From assembly GCA_942486035.1 (NCBI GenBank), contig CALNXK010000009.1, positions 2,323,501 to 2,387,500 on the forward strand: a stretch of 64,000 nucleotides of DNA, in the 5' to 3' direction. This document shows positions 10,701 to 23,000 of the stretch, piece by piece. Position numbers and translations under genes: made by a program. The notes beneath the pieces are model-generated. The model did not search any database and had not been told where the DNA came from. It saw only the letters and a list, made by a program, of their open reading frames with translations. Position 1 is the first letter of the stretch, and every line of letters begins with the position of its first letter. The stretch is from Porites lobata. Taxonomy: Eukaryota > Cnidaria > Anthozoa > Scleractinia > Poritidae.

Positions 10701-13160
10701 AACAAACTTTCCAAGATCATAAATTTGATCTATCTGATGTATTTTCCTATTGGCCTAACTGAGGAGATCCTTGTTTAACATGTACAAAGGACAAAAGATA
10801 ACTCTATACCTTCTGAAAAAATTAAAGTCTATAAAAAGGCCCTATTCGAAACAAACTCATATACTCAAAACCCCTTACACCCAAATTCCAGTAAAAACCA
10901 CACTTACCTTTCGAGAAATCCTTTTTGGTTGTTGAGAGATATTCTATTGTAGGAGGTGGAGGGTTGAATTCTTGATCCACTTCAGCACTAGAGAGAGAAA
11001 AGCATACACAAATATAATCAAGTTACATCCCTGGTGGATTTCTTTATTTAAGCTTTTCACCTGAATTGCTTTCACATCAGGTCTTTTTCATCCTGCACTG
11101 ACTACACAGACTGTTTAATGAACTTTTGGCATGGTAATAATTGCTCTAGACCCCTTTAATTATGCAATCAAAGTTTCCTAATCCTAATTATTTTGTTCCC
11201 TGACTCACTGGAAATCAAAAATCAATTACGTTCCAGGGACATCAATTTTTGATTTCCAGTAAAATGTAATAAGTGATTGAGAAGTTGCTCGCTTAAAAAT
11301 GTAAGACTGTAATAGCCCAGCACAAAGCTCAAATACTGAGACTCAAAGGAACCCTTACACAAAGGTTCTAAAATTTCAACTATCGGATGAAAGTTGATCT
11401 TTCAGGCACCCCAATTGTTTGGGCAAAATTGGCCACTCCTACCATTTGCTAGTGAAGATCACCTGCGAAGCCTCAAATGGCCCAGTCACAATTAATTTAT
11501 TATTTACCTGACTTGTCTAATGAGCTCTTCCTGAAGAAGTTGTTGCCGCAAACCAACCTGCCGCACTCCAAGTGTCTGTGGTTTTCTGTATGAATCTCTA
11601 ACAGTGGATAACCCTTCTGGCTTGGCATCAAAATCTGTTGTAAGGATACCCTGCATTGAGGATTAATAAAGCAAAATCATTATTCCACTGACCATCAACT
11701 GGTAGATAGTCCACAACACAAAAACAAATCTGCTCACTGTTGTTTGCAACATTGCAATTATCTGGATTCCTGAAACAGGTTATGTCCAAAGATGAACCTC
11801 AAAAGTGCTGCAACAACCCTCATGGCAGCTAAAAGCTGCGCCAAATCCACAAATGTCTCCCCTCCATAAGGTCCAAAGAGCACGGGCCTCGTCATGTTTT
11901 AAATAAAGTGTCAACAAGGAAATCAGCGTGTAAGCTAGGCACTTCTACAAAACTCTGGTCTCCTTCACAGCTGCTCAGGCAGGAGTCACGCAGTGCTCCC
12001 GGTCCATGTGGCTGCTTCAATTGGATGTACATTCCTTTCCCAGAATACAGCCAATCAAAGAGCAGCTTTCACTTTCTTGCAAATGCTGATGCCAGAAATG
12101 TTCTCCACTTTGCTCACCTTTTATTTAACCAGAGAGCAGTGTCTTTGACAGATCTCAACTCTTGTAGCATGGAAAATTGGTATACAAGCTTTTAATTTGC
12201 ATCAGAAATTAGCAATTGCGAAGTTAACCTTATACTTTAAGTGTACCTAAAAAATTGCGACATTAACACGTCAATCAAACAGAGCAGCACAAATTATGTT
12301 CTATAAAATAACTAAGACAGTACACGCGCTCCGATTGGCTAAGAGGAGTGTTTGCATGAGAGTATGTAAACATGGTTGTGGCGTCAAGTTGTTTGGCTTT
12401 TCGCGCATCAATCACCCAAGCACGAATTTGAAAAAGTTTTCAAGTTCAAAATTCAACAAGGTGTCCTTCGTCGGCTGAAACATGGAAAATCGTTACAAAG
12501 AAAGTGTGTCAATTTTTTTTTGCTTTTAATAAGCTGACATTTTAAGCGAGAAAAATCTGTATTTTGGAAAGCATCTATTTGCAAACCAAGAACTGATTAC
12601 CCGTGCAAGACTTCGTGGACAAGACTTTGCGACTGGTACCGTATTTATTCGAATAAGCGCCCAACCTCGAATTAGCGCCCACCTCGAATAAGCGCCCATC
12701 CTAATGGCAGAAAAAGTTAATAAGCGCCCAGCCTCGAATAAGCGCCCACCCCCTCCTCCTCCCAATCGAACTCAAATAAGCGCTCACCCCCACCTCACCC
12801 ACTTGAGTGAATAAATTCTAATAAGAGACTTTCCCGAGGACGGAGTTTTCTTGAGAGTATTTTACAGAAACCTTGCTTCGTTACTTCTTCGCGTTTTGTT
12901 ATTAGCTTTTATTGTTTTGTTGGGTGTTTTGTTGCAAAATAAGCATACTTCACTTGCTGAAAATGGTGAAAATTTAATAAGCGCCCAGCCTCGAATAAGC
13001 GCCCACCTCGAATAAGCGCCCACTCTCAAGGTCCAAAAATTTAATAAGCGCCCAGGGCGGTTAATCGAATAAATACGGTATTAGAATTTCTCTTTTAATC
13101 ATTGCCATACAAAGAGTTTTGCGTTTTTTCTCGGGAAACTTATTTTATAAAAGCAATAGA

Positions 13161-13197
<37 letters not shown>

Positions 13198-13275
13198 CCT
13201 CGAGGCATTGAGAGAATTCTCGACAGTTATGCAAACCCTCGACTTCGTCTCGGGTTTGCATAACTGTCTCGAATA

Positions 13276-13307
<32 letters not shown>

Positions 13308-13886
13308 CAAACACGGAAAACGTTTTCTATTGCTTAAGTGTTAGGACTTGTGATGCAAGCATCCTGTGCCATCCAAGGCAAAAAAGAAAGCAAAAAAAAA
13401 AAATGCCAACACCTCGGGGGGTTGGCCGGGGGGGGGGGGGGGGGGGGCATGTGTGTACCCGGAATTGACTCCAACTGAGGTCAGGCCTAATATTTTGACA
13501 GCTCTTATACATTCCTTCATGTCATGGTTTCTCTATAAACAAGCGAAACGAAAGAAAAAATAATAATAGAGCCCGCTGATCTCAGCTGGTTAACAAAATA
13601 TTCCATACTCTACCTTGTGCCCCTGTTTATGAAGCTCGGAAACATTGATTTCACCTGATTTATCAAACTGCTCACATTGTCTCTGCAGGAAGCAATGAGT
13701 GACACAATTTAAGGTAAATTCAGGGGAAAATTAGGCCTAAAAGTCTCTAGACATGTACTGCAGATGCTATTAAACTGTATTAAAACATTGCCCAAGTGAC
13801 ATACTTACCTCTTCAACCCAGTTGTCTAACAAAGTTTTACCACACGAATTGTTGTGTCTCATGACGGAAATAGTATCTGAACTCAT
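7739..13886 (-). CDS. SPAG8: SPAG8 orthologue, ciliary microtubule inner protein
   Basis: Seven minus-strand exons: 13886-13809, 13682-13614, 11650-11508, 10987-10908, 9857-9826, 8864-8802 and 7852-7739. They join in phase to 192 residues plus stop. Every junction is GT-AG; phases are 0, 0, 2, 1, 0, 0. Identification rests on three family blocks: an early LLDNWVEE segment; QPATFWLERAEEVHG near residue 145; and RTKDTPFRKNAAFSTP near the C-terminus. The last two match human SPAG8 closely in order and spacing. SPAG8 sits inside axonemal doublet microtubules with the tektin bundle. The human protein (about 485 residues) has a long low-complexity N-terminus that is absent here, so this is the conserved core only. 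The 32-nt exon 5 is too short to appear as an ORF and was placed by phase and by its GTP-P-K-like counterpart in human. The gene shares a 198-bp head-to-head promoter with GNB5. Confidence 0.88.
9240..9470. repeat. Degenerate GGCCAGGCTT / GGCCTGG array in SPAG8 intron
   Basis: Within SPAG8 intron 5 about a dozen imperfect units of the type GGCCAGGCTTNCCGGG, GGCCTGGTAAAGCCTGG and TGGCCACAGCCAAGCTTT follow one another in both orientations. Unit length varies, so this is not a clean tandem repeat. The open frames through it on both strands are composition effects. Confidence 0.5.
12637..13080. mobile_element. 444-bp TIR element with iterated AAGCGCCCA units
   Basis: Ends are TACCGTATTTATTCGA and TCGAATAAATACGGTA, exact inverse complements. 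About ten units of CCTCGAATAAGCGCCCA or TTAATAAGCGCCCA are grouped just inside both ends, leaving a unique middle (12780-12960). This is a non-autonomous DNA transposon with subterminal repeats, lying in SPAG8 intron 2. Confidence 0.75.
13151..13337. mobile_element. Long hairpin (foldback) element
   Basis: AGCAATAGAAAAC at the left pairs with GTTTTCTATTGCT at the right, and the complementarity continues through TTTGCATAGCCTGATATAAAC. A smaller palindrome of AACCCTCGA type occupies the centre. There is no clear target duplication. Confidence 0.6.
13401..13447. repeat. A-run followed by a 20-base G-run
   Basis: A-rich sequence and CGGGGGGTTGGCC lead into about 20 consecutive G at 13428-13447. 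On the minus strand this is a long C-run within SPAG8 intron 2. It could form a G-quadruplex, and its exact length is uncertain in any assembly. Confidence 0.7.
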
Positions 13887-14084
13887 GCTTAAAGGATAAT
13901 TTAAAAACCCACAAAATAAAGCTAAAAACTTGTGATATTTAAACGCTCTAAATGAGATAAACCTTCAGGAGACCCTTCAGGATTTGTGAAGAACTTGGAA
14001 CTGTTGTCCTGGAAACTACTTCGCATGCGCACTGAGGCTCGAGGTGAAAGTAACTAAATTAGCATAAAATTGTCAAAATTCAAG
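13887..14084. promoter_or_regulatory. Bidirectional promoter between SPAG8 and GNB5
   Basis: Only 198 bp separate the divergent start codons. The interval holds CGCATGCGCA at 14022-14031, one base short of the NRF1 consensus. AAGATGGCGGC at 14083-14093, overlapping the GNB5 ATG, fits the YY1 motif. No TATA box is obvious. The roles are inferred from motif identity and geometry. Confidence 0.6.
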
Positions 14085-17000
14085 ATGGCGGCAAGTTCGT
14101 CAGATGGTTCTGAAGAATCTCTTGCCTCCCTTTGCAGAGAAGCGGAGCAGCTTAAAGTAAAAATTGATGAGGAAAAGCAGAAATGTAATGACGTGCAACG
14201 TAAGTAACACTGATGCCAGATACGATCGATTACTTATTTTAAGCTCGTATATTTTCTGTACTTAAAGAGAGCATCCAACTGGTTTGTTGATCTTTCTGCT
14301 TGCTTTGTGATCCCTAAAATCTGCCAACAACACCTTACAATCTGCACCGAAACGTAGGTTTGTATCAAGAAAGTACGTCAATATTAATTTAATTTGCTGT
14401 AGTGAATAAGTGGTGACAACCATTTCTATTTAAGCTTTATGATCGAAGCTCTCTGTGATGATACATGCATAACGAAATAAGTATTGTGGCAATTTTCAGT
14501 ATCCGTTTAGTTGCCTGACGTGCTTTTCCTTTTATCCTTAGAATTCGAAGTAAGAATTGGTGAAATGCTTTTATAATCTCACTTGTAATATCCAGCTGAT
14601 TGGCTTTGAAAGCATGTTTTAATATTTTTTGTTGGCAGCTCATCATATGCTTGCCTTTCCTACTTTTTATTCGGTGATTGATACTGAGTGGAACCAAAGA
14701 TCGTCTTCATCTTTAGCCTTAAACGAACATAAGTCATGAGAAAGAAGAAAATACCTGGGAACAGAGTGAAAATGTTGTTCTAAAATGGTATATTTGTGAT
14801 TCCATTACTTCACGTTTTCTTCAAACAGCTAAAACTTCCTTTTGAAAAGGCAGGCATTTAAATGGTAGTAGCTGTAACTTCCTAAGTTAACAGCCATCAT
14901 TTTGGGCACAGCTGGACACACTACTGCAGAATGTCCAACCATCGAGATTCTCCCAATTTTGCTTAAAAATCCCGAATGCCAACTAACATGTACTCAGGAT
15001 AGGAAAAATCCTGATTTTGACTTCTGTTCTGATATTTTCAAATGAATTCTTTATGATTCTTATAGAAGGACACCTAACAGAGCATACTTAACTGAAATTG
15101 ATACCCAGGAAACTATACGGCACAAAATTTAACATAAAGTGGAGTACTTGCATGTAAAGCCACGCAAACAATAATGAAGATTAAAAATTGCAATCAATTT
15201 AGCAAACATTTTAGACGAAAACTGACCTCTCTGAACACTAGAAATAGCATTTCAGAGCGTCAAGATTTTTGTAACATTTTCTATGGTAGCATGCCCCCAG
15301 ACTCCCCTAGCAGCTCACAACCTCAGCCCTCATGTACAGACTGTCCAATCATCCCAATTTTGTGGGATTCTCCCAATTTTGCTTGAAAATCCCGAATCCA
15401 GACCAATATGCAATCGGGATAGGAAAAACCCTGTTTTTGACACCTGTTCTGATTTTTCCAACGGAGTATACTCAACTGAAACTGATATCCAGAAAACTTT
15501 TAAAACCGCATGAAATATAAAATAAAATTGAGTACTTGTACGTGAAACCAGGCAAATAAAAATAAGCATAAAATGGCAATCAATTTAGTGAACATCTTTG
15601 ACAAAAATTGTCCTCTCAGAACACTAGAAATGGCATTTCAGAGGATCCAATTTTCCATATTTTCTGGGGAGAATACGCCCAGATCCCCTAGGGGCTCACC
15701 CTTTCAGCACTCACCTTATTGAAAAAATATCTCAATTTTACATACTCAAAAGGTTGGACAGTATGCAGGTGATTCATTAGGCACGATTTCCACCGTGGGA
15801 GAGGAGCACGGGGTCATTTCCCAAACAGCGGCTGGTAATCGAGCCTAGTGATTCATTGGTGTTAAAAAAAAACCCAACTTTACAGACTTTACGGGGGGAG
15901 GGAGGTGGTGTGGGAGGCTTGACAGAGTGATGTTACATTATTTGCATAATTGACACCTGCTTAAGGCTCCTGACACCTTTGGCATTTTTTTAGTGTTGAA
16001 AATGATGGCTGACAGGCAAGGCAATAAAACTGTCAACTGCAATACTGAACTTTTTGTTTGAAGAACTCTTAAAATTTGTTTCGTAATAATTAGCACTAGC
16101 TGAATGAATTTCTTCAAAAGAGTAATAATAAATTTTAAACCGTCCATTTTGGAACTCTTAATGGTAAATTAATGACTTCTTATGATGCCAAAGCTAGTTC
16201 CAAAGTGGTTTTGAATTAAAAATATGACAATGACTTTTACAATATACAATTGGCATTCCTTATCTTGGTAATATTGCTAGAGCTATAATCTTTTGTTTAA
16301 CCTGTATATTGTTTGGTAGCCATGTACAGGCAAATCTTTTATTGTTGCCAATCATATTGATAATTTATTCAGTACACATTAAATATATTATTTTGTATGC
16401 AACAACATTAGCCCATTAGCAAATGTGTGTTATTCCCTAATGGTTTTTTATTAATAGTATTAGGTTTCAGAAATTCCACTTCTGAAGGAATTGAAAGAAA
16501 AAAGCACAATATTACCGATATTCCTTAATACCCTTTGTGTAATGCAAAGTTAAAATATGTAAATTTGATGAAAAATATATAGGGCAGCTCATTTACATTT
16601 TTGGCAGCCAGAAATATTACAGTTTAATACACAAACTACTGACTTTCACATATAAAGGTCTTTGTAGCCATTTCCTGATTTACTCTCACACCTTTTTACA
16701 GTGAGTCTGAGCAAAGGGAGGCGGCCAAGGCACCTTGCCTCGCGAGGTTTATAAATTTGTATGCCTCGCACATTGATCGCTCACAGTCGACGTCATCCAG
16801 TTTTGACATCGGGGTGCATTTTAAAATAGGGATGCTAAGCAACACTACTTCAAGTGCGAATGCAAATGCTGTGGTGCACTATCATGTTTTATTCAAAAGA
16901 GCATTTCACTTTGGCTTTTTAACGTCAAAACCTTTTCTTTTCCCTAAAATCTGTACCTTTGAATTTATGTTATATCGAGGCAAACCAACAATGAATTGGT

Positions 17001-20000
17001 TCTTTCCCCACTGATCGATGTGACAAATTGATCAAATCAAAGACTGGTTTCAGCTCCGTACATCCATCCGCCGTTAAACCCGAGAGTGAATTAAGACCGA
17101 AATAATGCAAAATGGCTTTGAAATTTACACAAAGAAAGGAAGAGTTTCAAAAACCCGGAGAATATTAAGCAAAAACAGGACATTTCCGGCCAAAACGGGA
17201 GGGTTAGAATCTCTACTCAAATATGCCTTTAAGTTGATTTTCCTCAAATGTATCTTTGAATTCATGATAAATACAGTTCCAACAACTTCAAACAGTGTTC
17301 ACGGCAGAGAAAAATGCTTCAAGTGTAATAATAATTATTTTAGCGTAACAAAGATGTTATCTCGAATCCCGAATCCCAGGGAAGTCATACTTTTAAACTT
17401 TGCACATTTTTTTCTTTTTAGTTTTGATCATTTTCTTTCCCTTTGGCTTGTTTCCCTTTATTCTCTCTGCTGATCCTTTAAAGCCTCGCGAGGATTTTGT
17501 GATAACGTATAAATTTTCTAGTATACATTTACTATTTTTGTCCAAAATTTATGAGTTAAGCTCATATTTATGAGTTAAACTGCTGCCATGCATCAGCAAA
17601 GGTTCTCTCAAATAAAATAGTCATCGGGGCCCGGTTCCTCAAAAGATGGTTAAGTTTAACCCAGGATTAAGCCAAATTTTTAGCAAGGTTTTCTTGTCTA
17701 AGAACATGTAACTCAAATTTACAAAATACTATTGTGCCTTTACTTCGAAGAAAGAAATGATAACACAAAATGTTACTCTAAGCAATGCATAGGAAGGTAA
17801 ATACAAAAAGAGGAACAAAATTTTAATAATTAAAATGTTGTTCCTCTTTGTTCCCCCTCTTATTCTGGATTAGTGCTAATCGGCCTTTCAGGAGCCAGGC
17901 CCAGGAAGTTAAAAGAAAGTCTGTAATAGGGTATAGAAATCAGCGAGATTAGCTGGAGGAATTGATATCATTTCCTAGAAAAGTGATTGATATTATAAAT
18001 ATATATAGTGTTTTTTATAAGATATCTGGGATAGCGTGGGTTTTCAGATGACTAGACTAAAGAAAGGCTACAATAACCCTTTAATTCAATCATTTATTAA
18101 TAACCTAAGTAAGGTTGCCCCATCTTTTTAGCCCTCAGTGGTTATTATGGGCAGCCTGTACTCTCTCCATATTTTATCTATTTTTTTGTATCATGTAAAT
18201 CAATGTAGGGTACAAATAAAGTTGTTGTTGTTGTTGTTGTTGTAATAATGTGGCTGAATCAATTTGAGCTAAGCTATTTTCTGAGCGGCATATTGTGGTA
18301 TCTTGGCATCACTAAAATTTTGTTTGATTTTCTCAGTTATTTTTACTTGATTTTGTATTATCAAATCTTTGTTTTAAAGGTCTTGTATAAGTTGATGATA
18401 GTATGATGCAAGTATTTTTTTATTATTAACAAGCAGTGTCTATCTTTGATCTGCAGTAAAAGAGGTGGCTGATAAGGTAGAAACTCTGGTTTTCACACCT
18501 CTCAAAGTGCGAAGAATTCTCAAAGGTCATCAAGGAAAGGTGCTTTGCCTAAACTGGGCGCAAGACAGACGACGTATGGTCAGCAGTTCACAGGTGTAAT
18601 ACCCAGTTCTTATTACCCGGGTTCCATAAATGACCTATTAAATGCCCAGGGGATCTAATGAGGTTTTAAGCAGGGATGTTTAATACTTAGATAGTAGGTT
18701 TTTAACCCTTTTAACCCTAAGATCAAAATTTGAATTCTCATTTGTTGCCCCTATTCATTTCCTACAGAAGAAGTGGGGAGAACTTGATAAAATATCAAAG
18801 AAATTCATCTTGAGTGATCATGTCCCTAATTCTCATGACCACTCTGTTTGACAAAGCATTGATATTACAAGGAGAAATTTGATGCTGATCACTCGATCTT
18901 AGGGCTTAAAGGGTTAAAAGAGAGAGGAGTTTATTCTCGTAACTGTAACAAGCTCAATAAAACTACGGTAATATACAACAAGATTTTGCTCAAAGTCAGA
19001 AAGGTGGTTCAAACTTCTTGAGGGGAAAATTGTCTAATACCTAAATGATGTTTTAATTTGTTTTGAACTTTTATTTTCCTTTTATTTCATCAGGATGGCA
19101 AAGTGATTGTGTGGGATGCATTTACTACAAACAAGGTAAAGAAGACTTAGGTTTTAATTACTGGTAGCCACAAAATTTGTAGCTACGTAGGGTGCAAGGA
19201 AAATAGCTACCTTAATCAGGCAATCAAGTCTATCATGTCTTGTTCAGTTAAAAAGTAATCCTATTTTCATGAATAATTGTTAGGGCTAGGAGACAAAGGA
19301 AATTGAGAATCAACCCCAGGCTAAAAAAGTTTAACCTGGATGTAAATTTGACTTATAACATACTCGTAAGCTCCTCTTGTGCTCTCCAAACTTCACATGT
19401 GCATACATAACTTCATTTACAAGGCTATTTAAAAAAAAACAATCATTCATTTTCAACTGATGTTAATTCATATTTGTGGTATTATTATTGTTTACATCAA
19501 GTTATTGACTATGTATTATAGGAACATGCAATTTCCATGCCAACAACTTGGGTAATGGCTTGTGCATTTTCACCATCAGGCCACATGGTTGCTTGTGGGT
19601 AAGTTGATAATGGAAAAAATTAAATCAAGAATTGAGTTTTTCAGTTTAAATTCAATTTTTTAAATTTATATAACAAACTGTAGATCTCTTGAGCTTTTGT
19701 GATGTTCATCTAGTTATTTAATAATAATGATAGTACTATTGTTTTATAAAAAATGAAGATGATAATAATGATTACTGTAGACACAAGTACCAATTACCTG
19801 TACTAGCTTGTGACTACAGCTGCCTGTTATTGCTCCTTGCTATTGGAATGTTTTGCAAGAGAGAATGTGCAATATTTTGGCCCCAAAAATTCATACAGTA
19901 AAAACCTGCAACTAAGAACCTTCATTTTTAGGAGTTAGCCTAAACAGGTTCTTATATAAATGGTAGTTAACAGAATTTTAGGCTATTTAGGTTCTTAAAA

Positions 20001-23000
20001 TGGGTTCTTAGTCGTGGAGAAAAACAATTAAAACACAACTTCAAACAAGTTGGTCATTAGCCTATACTTTTATTTTCTTCAGCCCCACACCACCCCCCAC
20101 CCCCCCAAAAAACATTTAAGAATATATCAATTTATACATTTACATGTATTTATATGCTTTGCCGAGCTTTGGCAATCTGCTTTTTTTGCTTCAAATATGA
20201 TTCTTGCAATGCAGCTGTAATGTACTAGTATGATTTTAGAAAATAAGAACCTGTTTTAAATTTCTTAGGCTAAATAGGTTCTTGTTTATAGGGGGTATAA
20301 ATGACCAATTTTAGGCTAACAGGTTCTTAATTTTTAGGTTCTTAGTTGTGGGCTTTTACTGTACTAGTGATGCATGCCAATTGTGTACAGAATCTGGTCA
20401 GGAGCTCTGATTGGTTGATGTAGTATTTGGATTCTTTTAGCTATTGCACATGAATAACACACTTAAGACAGAAGACCACTGAGATTAAAGTGCAATGAGC
20501 TGAATTTACCAAGACATATTTTATTCCGTAGGAATAATGAACATTAGGTTTTTTGTTATTACTCTTTTTGAATTTTGCTTGCACCAAGTTCACAGCAGGA
20601 TTCAAAATTTTACACTAATGGAAAAACAAAAACTTGAACAAATTTACATCTTGAACCCCATGACTACCAAAGTAAATATTTACATTTTCTCATGAGAACA
20701 TTGATATAGATCATCAGATTGAAGAGTTATCTCTCACAAAATGTCCCCAGTTGTAGGAAGTGGTTAGAGATGACTATATTCCCTGGCTATGAAATCAAAT
20801 TCATAATGATTCATTATTAGCAATCTTACAAATCAATAATGACATTATAGTCTAATAAATTATTATTGAAAGACAGTAAACAAATTATTTTTCCTGAAAT
20901 TTTTTCTTAACCCAGGGGACTTGACAACAAGTGCTCCTTGTTTAAACTGAGTTTTGATGATGAGGGTGCTACTAAGAAGCAAACTGTTGCCATGCATACT
21001 AGCTACATGTCGTGCTGCACATTTACAAACTCTGATCAACAGGTGGGAACATTAATTAAATACTATGTACATTAGTGGTGTGCCGATCATTGATGAGCAA
21101 CATGATAATGAATTATGGAAAATGTCCAATCAATCACAGAGGAAAACAAAAGTAAAAATTTATTGTTGGCAAAAAAAGGTATTATAAAAACTTGTGTTTT
21201 GTCTTTTTAATAGTCTCATAATTTAAAAGAAGACAGAATATTCGATCACTCAAAAGAACAGAAAAAATTCTGTGCTTCAGGCAAGAATTGAACTCACAAC
21301 CTGCCCACTCTAACTGCTGAGCTGAGCTTTTGTAACTATTTTGGGCAAGCAGGGTCAAATCCACTCATGTCCCTTCTGTGATACATTTGGTGACATGTTT
21401 TTGCCATGTCGTGTGTGAAGAGGTTTTTACCAATTTATTATAATCCATAATGGATTGGGTGGGTCAATCCGGTCTTTTCCAATGATCGATTGTGAAATCT
21501 CAGCTGATTCCCAACGCTAGCTCTAGTTTATTTCCTTTTACCATTTTTCTTTTCAACAATCTCTTAGTGTAAATCACTAATGATGTGGTTCAGATCATTT
21601 AAAAGCTTTGGCAGTTAATTGTTAATGATTATCTGATCGTTGCAGATCTTAACTGGTAGTGGTGACACCACATGTGCTCTGTGGGATGTTGAATCAGGAC
21701 AGTTGCTGCAAAGTTTTCATGGTCATGCTTCTGATGTGATGAGGTATAATATGAAAAATTACTATCACAACTCAGGACTTTTCAACATTAAAGAGCTGAC
21801 ACTGCAGAAAATGTTAGAGACTATGCACATAATTTCCCAATAGGCCAAAAAGCTCTTGACGAAATAGACCAGTCCTCTGAATAAATAAGGCACCATGCAA
21901 CTGAAGGTTTTAGATGAAAAAAATAAAAGAAACTAATTTATCGGACTGGATGACAAAATAGACGGGTTTAGCTGAAATTGTTCATCCAAGGCTGTATCCT
22001 GTTCTAGGTGTTGAGATAGAAGGCAGTGGTGTGAAGTGAAACAGGGTGCAAAAAAATGACAATAAAGGACAAGGAGAGAGGAGTCAGTCTCCTCAAATTT
22101 TCTGTGTTTTTTTTGCGCCACTCCGTATCATTTGACAGGGCTCGAAATTAAAAAAATCTTCAGGTCGCCTTTTGGCGACAAACTGGAGAAATGTAGTCGC
22201 CAGGTACAAATTTTTAGTCCCCAGTTTGTATGATGTTAATGAACCAGCTCACAGTATCAGCTTGGCTTCTGATATTTAGCGCGGTCGCTGAGCCGCGAAT
22301 TTCAGGTAAACCTGCAAAATCCCGTGAAATTTACAATAATGTGCGAAATACCGCGAAATTCGCGAGAAATCTTATCAAATACTTGTCGACACAACATATT
22401 TGAAACTTATTTCGGCTATTGGGGCTGTTTAATTGCCGAAACCTTGCAAATTTACCTTGAAACTTCATCACCACAATGCGCGAAAAATGTCTCAAAATTA
22501 CCAGGCGTAAACTATGTTGTGAAACACTGAGCACTAGTCATGATGTTAAAAGCTTTGCCATTGGCTCATTTCTCGAGCGCTTTGTTGCTAGAATATGTTA
22601 GATTATCTCTGTTAAAAACATTACACACGGTCGTCAAATCAGTGCAAAATCAATCGATTTCTAGCGAAATTTGCCCAGAAAATTCCCACGAAATCGGCTG
22701 TTTTTCAGCGAAGTTAGCTGTGAAAATTTCTGCCAAATCTGTCTCTGAAAATCCCGTGAAATTTTACTTCCGCGACCTAGATCGCACTATACTACAGGGC
22801 TTCTGATATCAGATTTGATCGTTTAAAAATATCGCGGACAGAAGTCGGTATAAATTTGGAGATAAATTGGCTTTGTTTATGCGATTTAGCACATTTTGTA
22901 TGACGAAAGCAAAGCAAGAAAAGATGAAATTTTTGTTTTAACAGACTTTACTCTTTTAATTTAAATCTATATCATAGAGAAATCTGGTCGCCAAAGTGGC

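Noticed and set aside
12637..13080. CRISPR-like repeat array
   Set aside because: Spacers are not uniform, the units sit inside terminal inverted repeats, and the genome is eukaryotic.
13184..13308. TAGCCTG hairpin as another member of the 9-bp TSD family
   Set aside because: Pairing continues outside the TAG and CTA, and flanks are inverted, not direct, repeats.
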